Positions 1 through 13,466 of a stretch of DNA of 64,000 nt are shown piece after piece; position 1 is the stretch's first letter; each line of letters starts with the position of its first letter. The DNA comes from Cubamyces lactineus (Eukaryota > Basidiomycota > Agaricomycetes > Polyporales > Polyporaceae), in NCBI GenBank assembly GCA_022376465.1, contig JACDTU010000004.1, positions 620,001 through 684,000 on the forward strand, written 5' to 3'. The notes beneath the pieces were generated by a model. That model was not told the origin of the DNA, did not search any database, and saw only the letters and a program-made list of their open reading frames with translations. Both the position numbers and the translations under genes were made by a program.

Positions 1-2
1 CC

Positions 3-104
3 CTCTTGTTCGAAGGCAGTCTCGCTGCAGCTGGCGCTCAGAAGGTTGGGGATATGGTTGCAGAGCGCTATGCGATTGTTGGGGAAATTGATGAGGTGCT
101 GTAA
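3..104 (+). CDS. 3' end of a gene cut off by the window start
   Basis: A frame open from base 3 reads 33 residues with a normal protein composition (LLFEGSLAAAGAQKVGDMVA, then a short tail ending EIDEVL) and stops at TAA 102-104. The mix of small, hydrophobic and acidic residues looks like the C-terminus of a soluble enzyme, but I do not recognise the family. The other frame over the same bases (open to 471) is Arg/Leu-rich and less protein-like. The rest of the gene lies upstream of the window. It is short enough that chance cannot be excluded. Confidence 0.35.
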   Translation, partial: LLFEGSLAAAGAQKVGDMVAERYAIVGEIDEVL

Positions 105-1589
105 TCATACTCAACGTCGAGTATCCAATTTGGCTAAATGTTCGTTCCAGGCTCTCCAAACACTTCTGGATGCGTTCTACGAGCAGCTTTCCCTTTCTAC
201 GACCTTGCAACCGTTCTCTGCCACCGCCGACGTGACGAAGTCTGTGTTGCTCCAGAACACGAGTATGGCGAATACCACAGGCTTCCACACCTTCAGGGGC
301 GGACGGAGAGGGAAGCGTCTTGAAGGAGACGAGGAAGTGCGCCGACATGTTGAGCGATTGCTTCTTCGCCTCGACTTCAACGGGCAATTCTCAAGTGCAG
401 GAAGGAGGCGACGAGGAACACATTATGCGCGCGACGATGAGGACATTCTCAAGCAAGGCGGGCTAGCATGAGGGCCTTCTATCCTCCATTGGAATAGCGG
501 ACGAGAGGACTAGTAGCCGGCACACCCCCTCGTACCTCCGTGGAAGTTACGGCAATCACATGTTGGAATGCTCTTCACTTAGCGTGCTCCCGGCTTCGCT
601 CACCGCTCTACCCTGTGGACCCCTTCTTGCACTGCAGCTGATGCGTCTCGATGTGGGTTGAACGCGCTGTTGTCAGCTCTGCGTGCCCGGTACGTAGCGC
701 ACTTACTATGAGAACCGTGCAAATTGATCATCCTCTTACTATAGACCGCCAGGATGCCTTCAGTCTGGTAGGGTACTTGGGTCATCTGAGTTGCAGCAGA
801 CTAATGTCGCCATCGACAACTCCCAGGTGGACATTGTCTTCGAAGGCTCTGTTCATATCACTCCATTACCAGATAAACCGTGGAAGAAGGATACGTTGGC
901 TATGGCATAATGTAATTACTGCATACAGCTTCTAATCTGGTGACATTGTACTCCGGCGACTGACGGTGCTGAGCTGAGGTTCTAGGTAGCCCTTGACCCA
1001 AGGTGCACTACACCTGATGAAGGCTAGCTATGAGAGCCCCCGAGTCATGACTCGACCAACCAATCATGCCACGATGCCCTAAATGATGTTCTCTTGCCCA
1101 TTAGGCGATAATCCATACGGGTTAGAGCAATTGAAGGCTTGTATCTCATACTTTCCGTGGCAAGCCATATGCGCCCAATTTCCTATCTAACCTTGGATCG
1201 AAGTCCGTTGATATCCATGGTGTCTCAGGTCGCTCGGGCCGTTGAATATGGCACAGAGTCTGCTGCATCCACGGGCAACTACCGTGGGTACTTTGAAGTA
1301 CTTTCCAGCGCGTTGTTGATGTACGAAACCCTCGGAAAGACTGACAAATATAGCTAGCAGACTGAAGAGGTGTGTCACGTGACCGGATCCTATGACTCAA
1401 GTCGAGTTTTTGGAGAGTGGTAGAAAAGCCGGGCGTGCCGTCCAAGTCCGCTCAGCTTCCTTACCTCTCAAACTTTTCTGCCTCCTTCCATCTCCTCCTC
1501 CACCCCGTCTCGCTTGTTCTCCTCGCCCCCGCGCGCACTCCTCTACACACTCCTCTACATCCATCAAATCTACTGCAGATTAGATTAAA
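105..1589. other. Intergenic region upstream of homocitrate synthase
   Basis: No ORF here looks like a conserved protein. The last 140 bases (about 1450-1580) are strongly pyrimidine-rich on the + strand, as is usual just upstream of strongly expressed fungal genes. A perfect 10-bp palindrome with a CACGTG core lies at 1374-1383. The open frame at 46-471 on + has low-confidence, Arg-rich coding character and was not called. Confidence 0.5.
1374..1383. promoter_or_regulatory. GTCACGTGAC palindrome (E-box/Cbf1-type site)
   Basis: A perfect inverted repeat with a CACGTG core sits about 210 bases upstream of the homocitrate synthase ATG. In fungi this core is bound by bHLH factors of the Cbf1/Pho4 type. 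That the site acts on this gene is inference from its position. Confidence 0.4.
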
Positions 1590-3381
<1,792 letters not shown>

Positions 3382-4630
3382 TCAAAACCTACTCTCGCCT
3401 CGCTTATCCCAGGGCACAGGCATATGTGCGTGCGAAGGTTGCCTTGTGTACAAAAGGGCCATAGGACTGGCCACGGATTTGTCGTGCTTTACGCTGGATG
3501 CTCGAGCTAATGCCTTCTCACCCTTCTACTTCGCCGCTCTACGGTACAACAGCCGAGCCGCTCGTGGCACGGCTCCACCTTCCTTCCAATCCCTCCTTCG
3601 CTTACGTTCGCATCCTGTTCTGATTTCTTTGCACGCCTCAACCCACATCTTGATGACGAAGGACGCATGTACGAGTGGACGCAGTAAAAGCGGCGCCTAG
3701 CGCCGATCCCGTAATGAAAGGGAATTGTACAGACGATCACCATCGAGTGTCCAAGTGATGCTGAGCGACGTCGACGGGCAGTAACCTGAGGCGTAGTCTC
3801 ACGATTCTACTAGTGTTTCGCGGTTCTGTCCGCACGATCACCTCTGTCCTGTCTTCGCAATATGTCTATCACCAAGCCTCGTTGGCAGAGAATCTGCTGC
3901 TCCTGTAAGTTCGTGATTACACTCGCGGCCGCATCGTCGTGTTGACCACTTTCTATGAGGAGCGCGGGCTTGGCCATAAGCATGACTGCAGGCTCTGTGG
4001 TATGACCTCCACACATCGACATCGTTCAAGTTGTCGTCCACGGTAGCCGACTGGCATTGCGGCGCCGTATTATCCTTGGTTCGCTGCTAAGTATACCTAT
4101 AAGTGCCGCGCATCGCTTGCGCTGCTGTTGTAGACTTCAGCGTTTCATGGCGAGATCGCAGTCATACGCAACGGCTTCCTATTAATACAGGCCCTAAGCC
4201 TCAAGTAGCGCACGTCGGGACTGCGCGACAGCCTTTTTCCCGCTGGCGTCGTGCTGCGCGGCGCTGTCCCAACTTCCGTGGCACAAGGCCTCTAAATGAC
4301 ATCTCGTATTTATCACAAGTCAACAGCCCTGGGGATGCTGGATGCCTGCACTTCGAGTAGGTGAGGAGCGCACAGCCATGCATATTGCGGACGTTGTTAT
4401 CATCCACAGTACGACTCGGAGCACCAGTCAGCGAGTCCGATCCCGGTGACTCACTGATCACTAGTGCGGCTCTCCTACGCGGTGGCCAACAATGGCCGCC
4501 AACTTCTCAAGTTTCAACTTACCGGGCAAGGGACACAAGCCTCTGCGCAGTATCATAAGAGGCGCATCGAACATGCGTCCAATATCTCTTCCTGAACCCA
4601 CTTATTCTCATACGTACCAGTCACACCGAC
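3382..4630. other. Intergenic, about 1.25 kb
   Basis: This stretch runs from the stop of homocitrate synthase to the start of the short-chain dehydrogenase. The open frame that runs through 3382-3700 is read-through of the last exon in another frame, not a gene. No conserved protein, RNA gene or repeat was seen. Confidence 0.5.
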
Positions 4631-6176
4631 ATGGGGAGCTTTACGTCCAAAGCGCGACCCGAGTTCGATCCAGCGACGGACCTCCCGGACCTCTCAGGCA
4701 GGGTAATAATCGTCACTGGTGGAAAGTGGGTATTCCCTATCACTTGTGCATGAAGCTTTCCTAACGTTCAACACCTCTTCCTATGTTGGTATATGCGTAT
4801 GCAGCAGCGGCATCGGCTACACGGCTACGTTACACCTTGCGCGGCGGGGGGCAAAGGTGTATATCGGTGCGCGCAGCGAGCAACGGGCGAAGGCTGCGAT
4901 CGAGCGGCTGCGAGCCGAGGGACTGCAGCCTGGGAACGGCGAGGTGCATTGGTTCCAGCTTGACCTCAGCGACCCGCGGAAGTCCAAGGAGAGTGCGGAG
5001 GAGTTTATGAAGAGGGAGGATAGGCTCGACGTCTTGGGTGGGTCAACGTCAAACGGTCTCATTAGGGAGCTAATTTACGACTTACTGCCTATGGCGTTTC
5101 TTCGCTGCTGTTGGCTTGCACGATGATGTTGGCATGGCAGTCAATAATGCCGGGATGTATGTGCATGTCAATTTCAGTCCTCCGTAGTGTGTGCTTATTT
5201 TTGCTCTTCCTAGTATGCGTGTTCCGTACAAGATTGACAGGACATACGGTGCGTTATTATCAGAGTGGATGGTCCCGTAGTGGGCACTGAGGTTGCTTTT
5301 GCTCAGGTCTCCAAGAGAACATGCTCGTCAAGTAAGACACCTCCCATTGTCTTATTTCATCTCATGTACGCTGACATACTAATTTTCAGTCACGTCAGCC
5401 ACTTCGTCTTCACCAGAGCTCTGCTTCCACTTCTGTCTCGGACGGCGAAGGAGCCAGAGAGCGATGTTCGGATAGTCGTGGTAAGCCCCATGGGATACGG
5501 TCTACCTTCACCAAGTGTTCAGCATTGAACCTCCGTTTACAGCTTTCGTCCGCCCTCATTCGAATCCTGAAAGAGCAGGTGTCCTTCCGCGACATCAACG
5601 ATTTTAATAAGGACTTCAGCAGTATGCGCCGCTCTGACATGTACAGATACTGTGGGTGGTGCCAATCACTGCGCTGGTAGTCTGGCCATAAGCTCATGCA
5701 TATATATAGCCCTCAGCAAGCTGGCCAACGTGCTCTATGCCAAGGAGCTACAGAGAAAGCTGAAGGCAGAGGGTGTCCCGATCACGGTGATGGCTGTAGA
5801 TCCTGGCTCGGTAATGACAGGTGCTGTATACTCTACGCTCATCGTCATATTTTCAAAATCGCTCTGACTAAGGCATGGACTCATCTACATCGCAGAGGGT
5901 GTCGAGAGAGACCCGAGCATGCAAACACCAATATTCGGGCCGCTCCTCAAGGTCATCCTTCGGCGGCTCTTTCTGACCCCCTCCGAAGGTTCATACACCT
6001 CGGTATTCGCTGCTGCGTCCCCGCTTGTCTTTGCAGAGAGGGCCAAATACGAGGGGGCTTGGCTTGAGCCTCCGGGGAAGCTCGGCACTCCGCCGACGCC
6101 GCACGCGGAGAGTACGGAGCTAGCGGCGGAGCTGTGGAAGACGACGGAGACGATACTGCGATCGTTTGACCTGTGA
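4631..6176 (+). CDS. Short-chain dehydrogenase/reductase (SDR)
   Basis: This is an NAD(P)-dependent oxidoreductase of the classical SDR fold, in the branch that includes retinol-dehydrogenase-like fungal proteins. Nine exons join in frame: 4631-4725, 4805-5037, 5141-5156, 5214-5248, 5307-5331, 5390-5480, 5543-5651, 5710-5820 and 5896-6176, giving 331 residues. Visible motifs are the cofactor loop VTGGNSGIG (rebuilt across intron 1), the LDLSD adenine-pocket segment, NNAG (rebuilt across intron 2), and the catalytic YSLSK (YxxxK, rebuilt across intron 7). The start context MGSFTSKARPEFDPATDLPD is typical of this subfamily. Exon 3 is only 16 bases and exon 5 only 25, so gene finders may break this model. 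The substrate cannot be told from sequence. Confidence 0.88.
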
Positions 6177-6592
6177 GGTTCTAGTAGCGAATAGTCCTCG
6201 ACTTATTATACCGTAATTCGTTATATGACATCGCCCGACGACGTTTGTTGCACGTCTCTGTCTCTTGCTTGCTAAGTTGCACTTGGATCCCGTGCCGGAT
6301 TTTCCACGCTGTAGATCACGATGATGAACGACTTTTATATGAGTGGACGTTACACAGTGTTGACAGAGAGTCAGACGTTTGTTGGTGCGCAGGGCAGGAA
6401 ATGGGGAGGATTGGATTGGAAGGGAGATAATCTAGCCGATGCGATAGCGATAATGATCTGGCAATGGCTGCTCCACCGAAAAGCGGAAAGTGTATTCAAG
6501 ACGTTAACGTGATAAGTAGAGCTGTATACTTAATGTCTGCCATCGCCCTTCGCCGTCTGTCCCACCACCTCCGTCACTTCTCTCCTTCCACC
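6177..6592. other. Intergenic between the SDR and pyrophosphatase
   Basis: A 416-base spacer holds the 3' flank of the SDR and the promoter of the pyrophosphatase. The last 60 bases before the ATG are C/T-rich. Nothing else is recognisable. Confidence 0.5.
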
Positions 6593-8121
6593 ATGGCCCG
6601 TGAGTCCTTGCCCCCGTTGCCGTCCCCAGCATCGAGCTCACCGCGTCTGCAGAGTACTCTACCCGCCTCATCGGCGCCCCCAACACGCTCGGTGAGTGTT
6701 CTTCAGGCCTTCGGAGGACGGTGCGAGAGATGCGTGAGAGATGTGCTTGATTATTCGCTCCGTCGCGCATCTCCCTCTCTCCTTGTGTCTAGCAGTCGCG
6801 CTGACGTACTGTCCCCTCCAGAGCACCGCGTGTACATCGAGCAGAATGGCCAGGTCGTCTCGCCCTTCCACGACATTCCCCTCTTCGCCGACCAAAACAA
6901 CGGGATCCTCAACATGATCGTCGAGGTCCCTCGCTGGACCAACGCCAAGATGGAGATCTCCAAGGAGGAGGCCTTCAACCCCATCAAGCAAGACGTCAAG
7001 AAGGGCCGCCTCCGCTACGTCCGCAACTGCTTCCCCCACCACGGCTACATCTGGAACTACGGCGCGTTCCCCCAGGTGCGTCTCTCTCACTTTTGCCATT
7101 CCTGCGTCCAGTCGCGTCGCAGCCAAGTGGTCGTACGAGCATCCAACGTGCGCGGACTCGTGATGCCTTCTGGATATCGGTTATGACGCATATTCACCCA
7201 CGATCGTCGTCCTCCCGATTTGTACCGCGATACTGATTCCGGCCATTCATCGCAGACGTGGGAGGATCCCCAGCAGACGCACCCTGAGACTAAGGCCAAG
7301 GGCGACAATGACCCGCTCGACGTGTGCGAGATCGGCGAGCAGGTCGGCTACGTGGGCCAGGTCAAGCAGGTCAAGGTCCTCGGTATCATGGCCCTCCTCG
7401 ACGAGGGTGAGACCGACTGGAAGGTCATCGTCATTGACGTCCGCGACCCCCTTGCCTCGCGCATGAACGACATCGAGGATGTCGAGCGCCAGCTCCCTGG
7501 TCTCATCCGTGCGACCAACGAGTGGTTCCGGTGCGTGTTGTCGTGAGCTCGTTGCGACCCCTATGTTTACCGGGTCACAACTACAGCATCTACAAGATCC
7601 CCGATGGCAAGCCCGAGAACAACTTCGCGTTCTCCGGCGAGGCGAAGAACAAGAAGTACGCGACGGAGATCATCCACGAGTGCCATGAGGCCTGGCGCCG
7701 CCTCATCTCGGGTGAGAGCCCCGCGAAGACCCCGTCCTACGACATTTCCATGTACGTTTTACCTCTTGACGAGCTGCAGCCATCGCTTACACCCATTTGG
7801 ATAACTTAGTCGCAACATCTCCATCCCCAACTCTCCTGGCTACACGCGCAAGGACGACCCCGCTTACACTGGCCTCCCGACCGACTCCCGCAAGCCCCCG
7901 GCGCCCATTGACCCTTCCAGTACGTACATCACGCAGTGTACTCCTGAGACAACGCTGACATGGTCTACCACTGCACTTCCCAGTCTCGAAGTGGTTCTAC
8001 ATCGCGTCCGCTCAGGTATAGACATTTCCGTAGCCACATTGTGTTGTGTAGTCGTCAGAAGCAGTAACAAAGAACAATCTCTTCCATTCAGCACGATGAG
8101 ACCGTCATCTCTCGCATTTGA
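6593..8121 (+). CDS. IPP1 homologue: Soluble inorganic pyrophosphatase
   Basis: It hydrolyses pyrophosphate to two phosphates and so drives biosynthetic reactions in the cytosol and nucleus. Eight exons were joined: 6593-6599, 6653-6691, 6822-7075, 7256-7530, 7587-7751, 7810-7919, 7984-8015 and 8092-8121, for 303 residues. The first coding exon is only 7 bases; joining it to 6653 restores the family N-terminus [18 protein letters not shown]. Metal and substrate residues are visible in [12 protein letters not shown] (the DxDPxD signature), PFHDIPL, and [12 protein letters not shown]. The protein ends HDETVISRI. The family is a homodimeric Mg-dependent enzyme. The 3' end faces that of Pom152 with 208 bases between them. 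Confidence 0.96.
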
Positions 8122-8329
8122 CGACTGGCGGGATTGTCAGCACGCGTGAGGGAAGCGTAGATAGATAGAGTCGACTGCTCGATTGCATGATTTCATTACG
8201 TACGTGCTACAAAGTATCGTGCGGGGATGATCAGATTAGGGATAGAGGAACGAGGAAGAAAAGAGGATGTGCGACAACATTGCTAGCGAAGACGTAACGG
8301 GGCGTTTTGAGGGAAATCGTCCGGAGTCA

Positions 8330-11300
8330 TCACCGAGACTTCTCGACGGTGTCTTGCTGCGCGGGCGGATACCTGCAGTACCTGTCCGAGATGGACGTAA
8401 TGGTCCACGTTCCTGCAAGCAGCACAAAAGCCCCGTTAGCGATCCTGCACTACACACATCGCGGCCCGAACGAGAGCGCAACGCACCTTCCAGCGCGGAG
8501 AAGATCGAGTACTCCTTCGTCGTCACGCCCGACACGGTGTGCGTCTCGAGCACCTTGCCCTGCACGCCCTTGCGCGGGCTGAGCTCCGCGCGCTGGTACG
8601 TGAACGTGAAGGGCGGCTCGCCGATGAGTGTGAACACGATCTCGGCCTGGTCGCCCTCGTGGATGTCCTGCACGATGCGCTTCCCGTGCCCGACCTGCGC
8701 CGCGGGGAGCGCGTGCACGGTGTACCGGAGGTCGGTCACTGCCGTCTTGCACATCTTCTGCTGGTGCGCAACGGACGTGATCGCGAACTCGCCCGGGTGC
8801 GTCGCTTGCACGGACCACGGCGAGATCTTTGCCTCCTGCGTGTACGTCTTGCCGTTGACGCGGTATCTGCCAGTCATTGTCAGCACACAGTCGCCTAGGG
8901 TAGAAAACTCGCTGAGTTTCTCACCCGATGGTCCACGGCGGTGTGCCCTCCAGCTGGAAGGGGACGACATCGCCTACACAGTAATCCTCGCGCCTGCTGA
9001 AAGGAATGATCGCCGCCGTCTCGGCGACGTCGACCCATATGCTCCTGTACAACGGGTCGGGAGCGACCTGTTCGCAGTGGCTCGCGTCCTGCACGCTCTC
9101 GATCGTCACCTGGTGCGGGCCGATCGAGTGGAAGCTATAGTTGGGCAGGTGCACGCGCCACGTGGAGTCGTACAGCTGGATCGTCTCGGTGTACACCTCG
9201 CTCGCGGCGAGGTTGCGAACGGAGACCTGCAGCTGGAAGGGCGGGGTGCCCTCGAGGATGACAAGCCCGTCCCCGCCGTAGTGGTCCTGCGTAGTGAGCG
9301 CGTCGTTGAGGCAGTACGAGAGGCGGTGGTGGTTCTTGAACCGCGCTGATGGCCGCATGTTGACCTGCTGCTCGAAAAGAAGACGCTCAGAACGAGGGAT
9401 GACCGCGTCCTTGTTCCTTGCAAGGGGGTAAGCTGCGTCTCCGATCTGCTTGACCTCGTAATAGACTCGGCCGGGCTCAGAGGTACGCAATTGGAACCGA
9501 GTGCGAGGTTGAATACTACTGAATGTCGGCTGATCGAGAAGCTTGGTGGCACCCAGACCATCATCCTTCGCGATATTGTACATGATTTGGAAGGGAGGTC
9601 GGCCTTTGCGCAGATCAGCGAACTGCTCAAAGTGTCGTGGCGGCATCACACTCACCTGTCAAGTCAAGGTCGACGTGGTCATTCAGACCTTCGCAGATTG
9701 GCGGAAGTATGTGTGAGCCATTAAACCGTTCGTACACAGCCTGAACGTCAGATGAAAGCTTCGCGGAAGGTCTCGGAACGTGGTCCACGCGATAGGTAGT
9801 TTCCCCTTCGACGACAGTTCCAGGACATTGAGAGTCAGTCACCTATTTAGGACCACGCGTCAAAATCCGAACAGATCCATGGCAAATTACTCTTACCTCC
9901 AACAGCTCATAAGTGCCCTTCGTGCTAACTCGAAGTTCATCGTTAGGTGACCTGAGAGTTGCGGTCATGCTACGCTCTGGCGCCTCCTGGCGACGATACT
10001 TTACACGCCAAGGCTGTTTGCGGGACTAAGTCAGATGCTTGTTCATGCCGAGTTTATGACAATATGACATACTCCTTCGCCTGTCAAACGGAGAGGGAGA
10101 ACGGCTTGCTCATGGTCAAGCACCGTAACGTGGCGTTGTTCAGGCTTTCCGTAGAATTTGACGGTGGGCTGCATGGCATGGCGTGATTAATTCTGCGTTA
10201 AAACAGTATTCGATGCTACTAACCAGTGTGCGGCGGACATTGACTGCGACCCCGGGGACGGACACAGGCCGTTTGCACCCGTAGGCATCCTCCACACTGA
10301 CTACAGAGTATGTTAGCATCAGAGCTCAATTCAGCTAGTGCAGTATATCATACCAAGGTCAATCTCAAAGGTACCGCCCTCCTTATCAATGGACTTGGGG
10401 ATAGGCAAGGACAGGGTCTTCCTCGCAGTCTGAATACCGGTGAACGGAATGATCTCGGAACCCTTTGGTCCAACGACTTGAATCTCGACGTTCCAAGGGG
10501 GAGTGCCCTGTTTGGGTTACCATGAGTCAGTACCCCTGTGTCATTTTGCAATTTACCACTTACTCTGAGCTCGACATCCACGTCGACCAAGTTACCCGAG
10601 CAACTGCTGATACTCTTCTTGCCCCTGCTACCATGGGCGTGTCCGACGAAGTCGGCCGCCGGTGGTGGGTGGACGTCAAGTTCAATGGAGGGTCCCTTAA
10701 GCTCAATCTTCTTGTAATTCGCATCGCTCAGCTGCGTGAATCTGAAGGTGTAATGGCCGCTGCGTTCGGGTTGCACGGTGAGCTCCCCGCGGGAGCTAGC
10801 GAAAGTCTTGGCAATCTCCCGCGGTGGTTCGTTATCGCGCTGTGAGCGGTAGTAAATCTGGAAAGGCGGTGTACCGTGGAGCACGAGCGAAGCAGAGACC
10901 CCGGTATCACCAGAGCTTCCGCATCATGTCAGCGCAATGTTATACATGAGTGGAGTGATGCGTACTTACCACTCATGAATCTTCTTCCACTCAATCTCCG
11001 CTGTAGGCAGGGGCCGCTCGACCACTTTGCAAGTCTCAGGGCTTAGAACATCGCCTTCGCAGTACTGGCCGTGAATGCCAAGGATAGTATATTCTCCTGG
11101 AGCGCTTGCGCGAAGGATGAGCTCCTTGCGCTCACTTTGTGTCTTGAAGCTCTGCGTCCAACCCTTGTACCGCCTGCTAGGCTTGCCGTTCTCTTCCGTC
11201 GGTGGATCATACCGCACGGAGACGTCCCAAGGGGCATCTTGAATGTCCGCGTCGAGCGTCGAGATAGTCAGAGGGGCCTCGGAACCGATGAGCAAAGACG

Positions 11301-12930
11301 CAGGTTGTCCAGGACCACAATGCTTGAATGAGACGCCTGGCCGACGCAAGACAGTGACTGAGCGTGTGGTAGCAAGGGCATGCTCTCCAGGAGATGATGC
11401 TTTGCGCGAGACGACTGCTGTCGCGTCCACGGGTTGCCCAGCGTGCGCTACGTTTCCAAGGGCGTCTGTGACGGATTCGAGGGTATATGTATGCGTGCCA
11501 AGAGCATCGAGCACGACAGTGAGCGGGACCTTCACCCTCGTTGGGCCACGTTGACCGACGATGTTCGAAACCCGGCGGTCGTCTTCGGAATGGCTCTGGT
11601 GTTCGTGCTCAGAGCCCTCGATGCCTTCAACCATGAACGACTCCCGTCTGGATCCGACTTCACGGGTCCACCTCAGGCTGAGAGGAGGGACACCAAATAT
11701 ATCAATCTCGAGTTGTACCTCCTCGCCTGCGCCGCTAACCAGACGCGGCGTAGCGCACCGCACGTCCTTGACTTGCGCCATGCTGTCTGCCGTGAACTCC
11801 GCGCGAGGGCAGGGCACAACAGTGATCTCTTGTGGATAGAGGAGTCGGGCATCTACGTTGGACTGATCAACCACACGTTCTAGTCGAAGAGTACCGGGTT
11901 TGTTGACGCGAATATAGGCTATATCCTGGGTCTTCTGCAGAGTGCCAGAGGCTGTGGTCAGAACGTGATCTTCCTCTTCATCCTCGTCGTCGTATTCGTC
12001 ATATTCATCATGCTCCTTCTTCGCGGTAGCCGCACGTACGAGCTGCAGGTGCTCGACGCGGCTCTGTTCGATGGCGCGGAGGTCCTTAGCAGAGAGATCC
12101 AGATATTCCACCTTCCCGGCGCTCTTTGACGTCCCGGATGGAGGCAGAGGAGTCAAAGTGTATTTCACGCTGGTTGGCGACGTGTTATTGAGCAGCAGCG
12201 GGATCAGGACGTGCGAGTTCGACGTTGGCAAGCAGTAAGTCTCGCCGTAGGGGTTGAGCTGCGCGGTGCTGATCGGCGACATCCGTACCGTATGTTGACC
12301 GAGTAGATGAGTGTCCTTGCCGCCGTACAAGACAGGCAGACCAAAGTCTGGCAAGTAATCCCATATTGCGGAGGTTTTGGCCGTGCTCGGTCCTATGCGT
12401 AGGAAGGTGTTGTGAGCATCGACATATCCCGCATAATGGGTCTACGTACCTGGAGATTGTAGCCCAGTTCCGAAGTTAACAGAGATACCACCAAAGACAA
12501 GGGCATCAAATAGCCACAGGAAGATGATCTGGAGAGCAACGACGGACTTGCTATAGCGCAACTTCGGTATGCGTAGCCAAGACAGAACGGTGCAATACAA
12601 GAAGTCGACCAACATCCACTTTCTTGTGAAGTGTAATGGAACATCGCTGGGCCACCAGTACCGTAGAACGTCCAGTACTTTTGCAGCCTAGCAATTTGAT
12701 CAGTATATGCATAAAACCGTTGTCTAGTCTGGCAATCCATTAGGACACAGTGCGACCGGGTTCCGCGCCACAATCGTCCAAATGTGATGCGCGCGTACCT
12801 GACATGCTACACCCAAAGCTACAACATATAACCTCTGGTCAGGAACTTCAATGAAGGTCTCCGGTATTCGTGGTGGGGGTTGGGGAGGTTCTGAGGCTGC
12901 ACCGTTGGCAGCAGGTTTGGAAGTAGCCAT
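8330..12930 (-). CDS. POM152: Nucleoporin Pom152, membrane ring component
   Basis: This is a nuclear-pore membrane protein whose luminal Ig-like repeats form a ring around the pore. The ATG at 12930 starts MATSKPAANGA. Exon 1 (12799-12930) is a short Pro-rich cytosolic tail ending VVALGVACQ. Exon 2 (12450-12687) carries hydrophobic helices (FLYCTVLSWLRIP, ALQIIFLWLFDALVFGG). The rest is a long run of beta-rich repeats with recurring phrases such as PPFQIYYRSQRD, GTPPFQLQVSV and GEPPFTFTYQRAEL, the hallmark of Pom152 Ig-like domains. The last exon (8330-8412) encodes TWTITSISDRYCRYPP, a strongly conserved Pom152 ending. There are several further introns between 8487 and 12450, not all of which I fixed to the base. 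An acidic insert (DEYDEYDDEDEEED) sits in the first luminal part. Confidence 0.9.
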
Positions 12931-13466
12931 GGCCGCAGCGCCTTGCTGGCCTGCTGACTGGGCTGGTGAGGACGTGACGTGAAAGACGTAACAGCGTTGA
13001 TACAGGTTCTCGGAAAAGATTGGACTATAGGTCAGAGTGCAGAGGTGCGGAGGACATGAGCGGTGGAGGGAACAAAGGCGTTCTGCTGCGACGGTGCAGA
13101 GACGCGCCGGTGGACGACCTTGCACGTGACCGTAGGCATTCAGCGCGACGCGCCTTGCCCTGCAGATTGAAGGATCACATTTAAGTAGGTCTTTGGTATA
13201 TAGTCCTCACAGCACTAAACGTAGCTCCAAAGATAAATAATGAGTGCGGTAGGGACTATCTATTGGGCACACTATAGAGCGCGATTATCAATGAAGCAAG
13301 TGATCAAGCGAGCGACGACGAATCCACGGAACGACAGGAGAGCCACAATTGCGGACAAATAGCTATGCAAAGCGCTGCTATCAATACAGGAACGAAGGCG
13401 GATGAGAAATCTAGCAGAGTCCAACCAACATAAATCCATCCAACACAAAGCATCGACCGTCCGATC
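12931..13466. other. Intergenic between Pom152 and the Pls-like enzyme
   Basis: A 536-base spacer lies between two genes transcribed on the minus strand. It holds the Pom152 promoter, with a CACGTG core at 13123-13128 about 190 bases upstream of its ATG, and the 3' flank of the synthetase gene. No ORF here is convincing. Confidence 0.5.

Noticed and set aside
46..471. 141-codon + frame at the window start
   Set aside because: Arg/Leu-rich, no motif, overlaps the more protein-like frame ending at 104; probably chance.
8267..9349. 360-codon + frame opposite Pom152
   Set aside because: It is the antisense shadow of conserved Ig-like coding sequence of Pom152.
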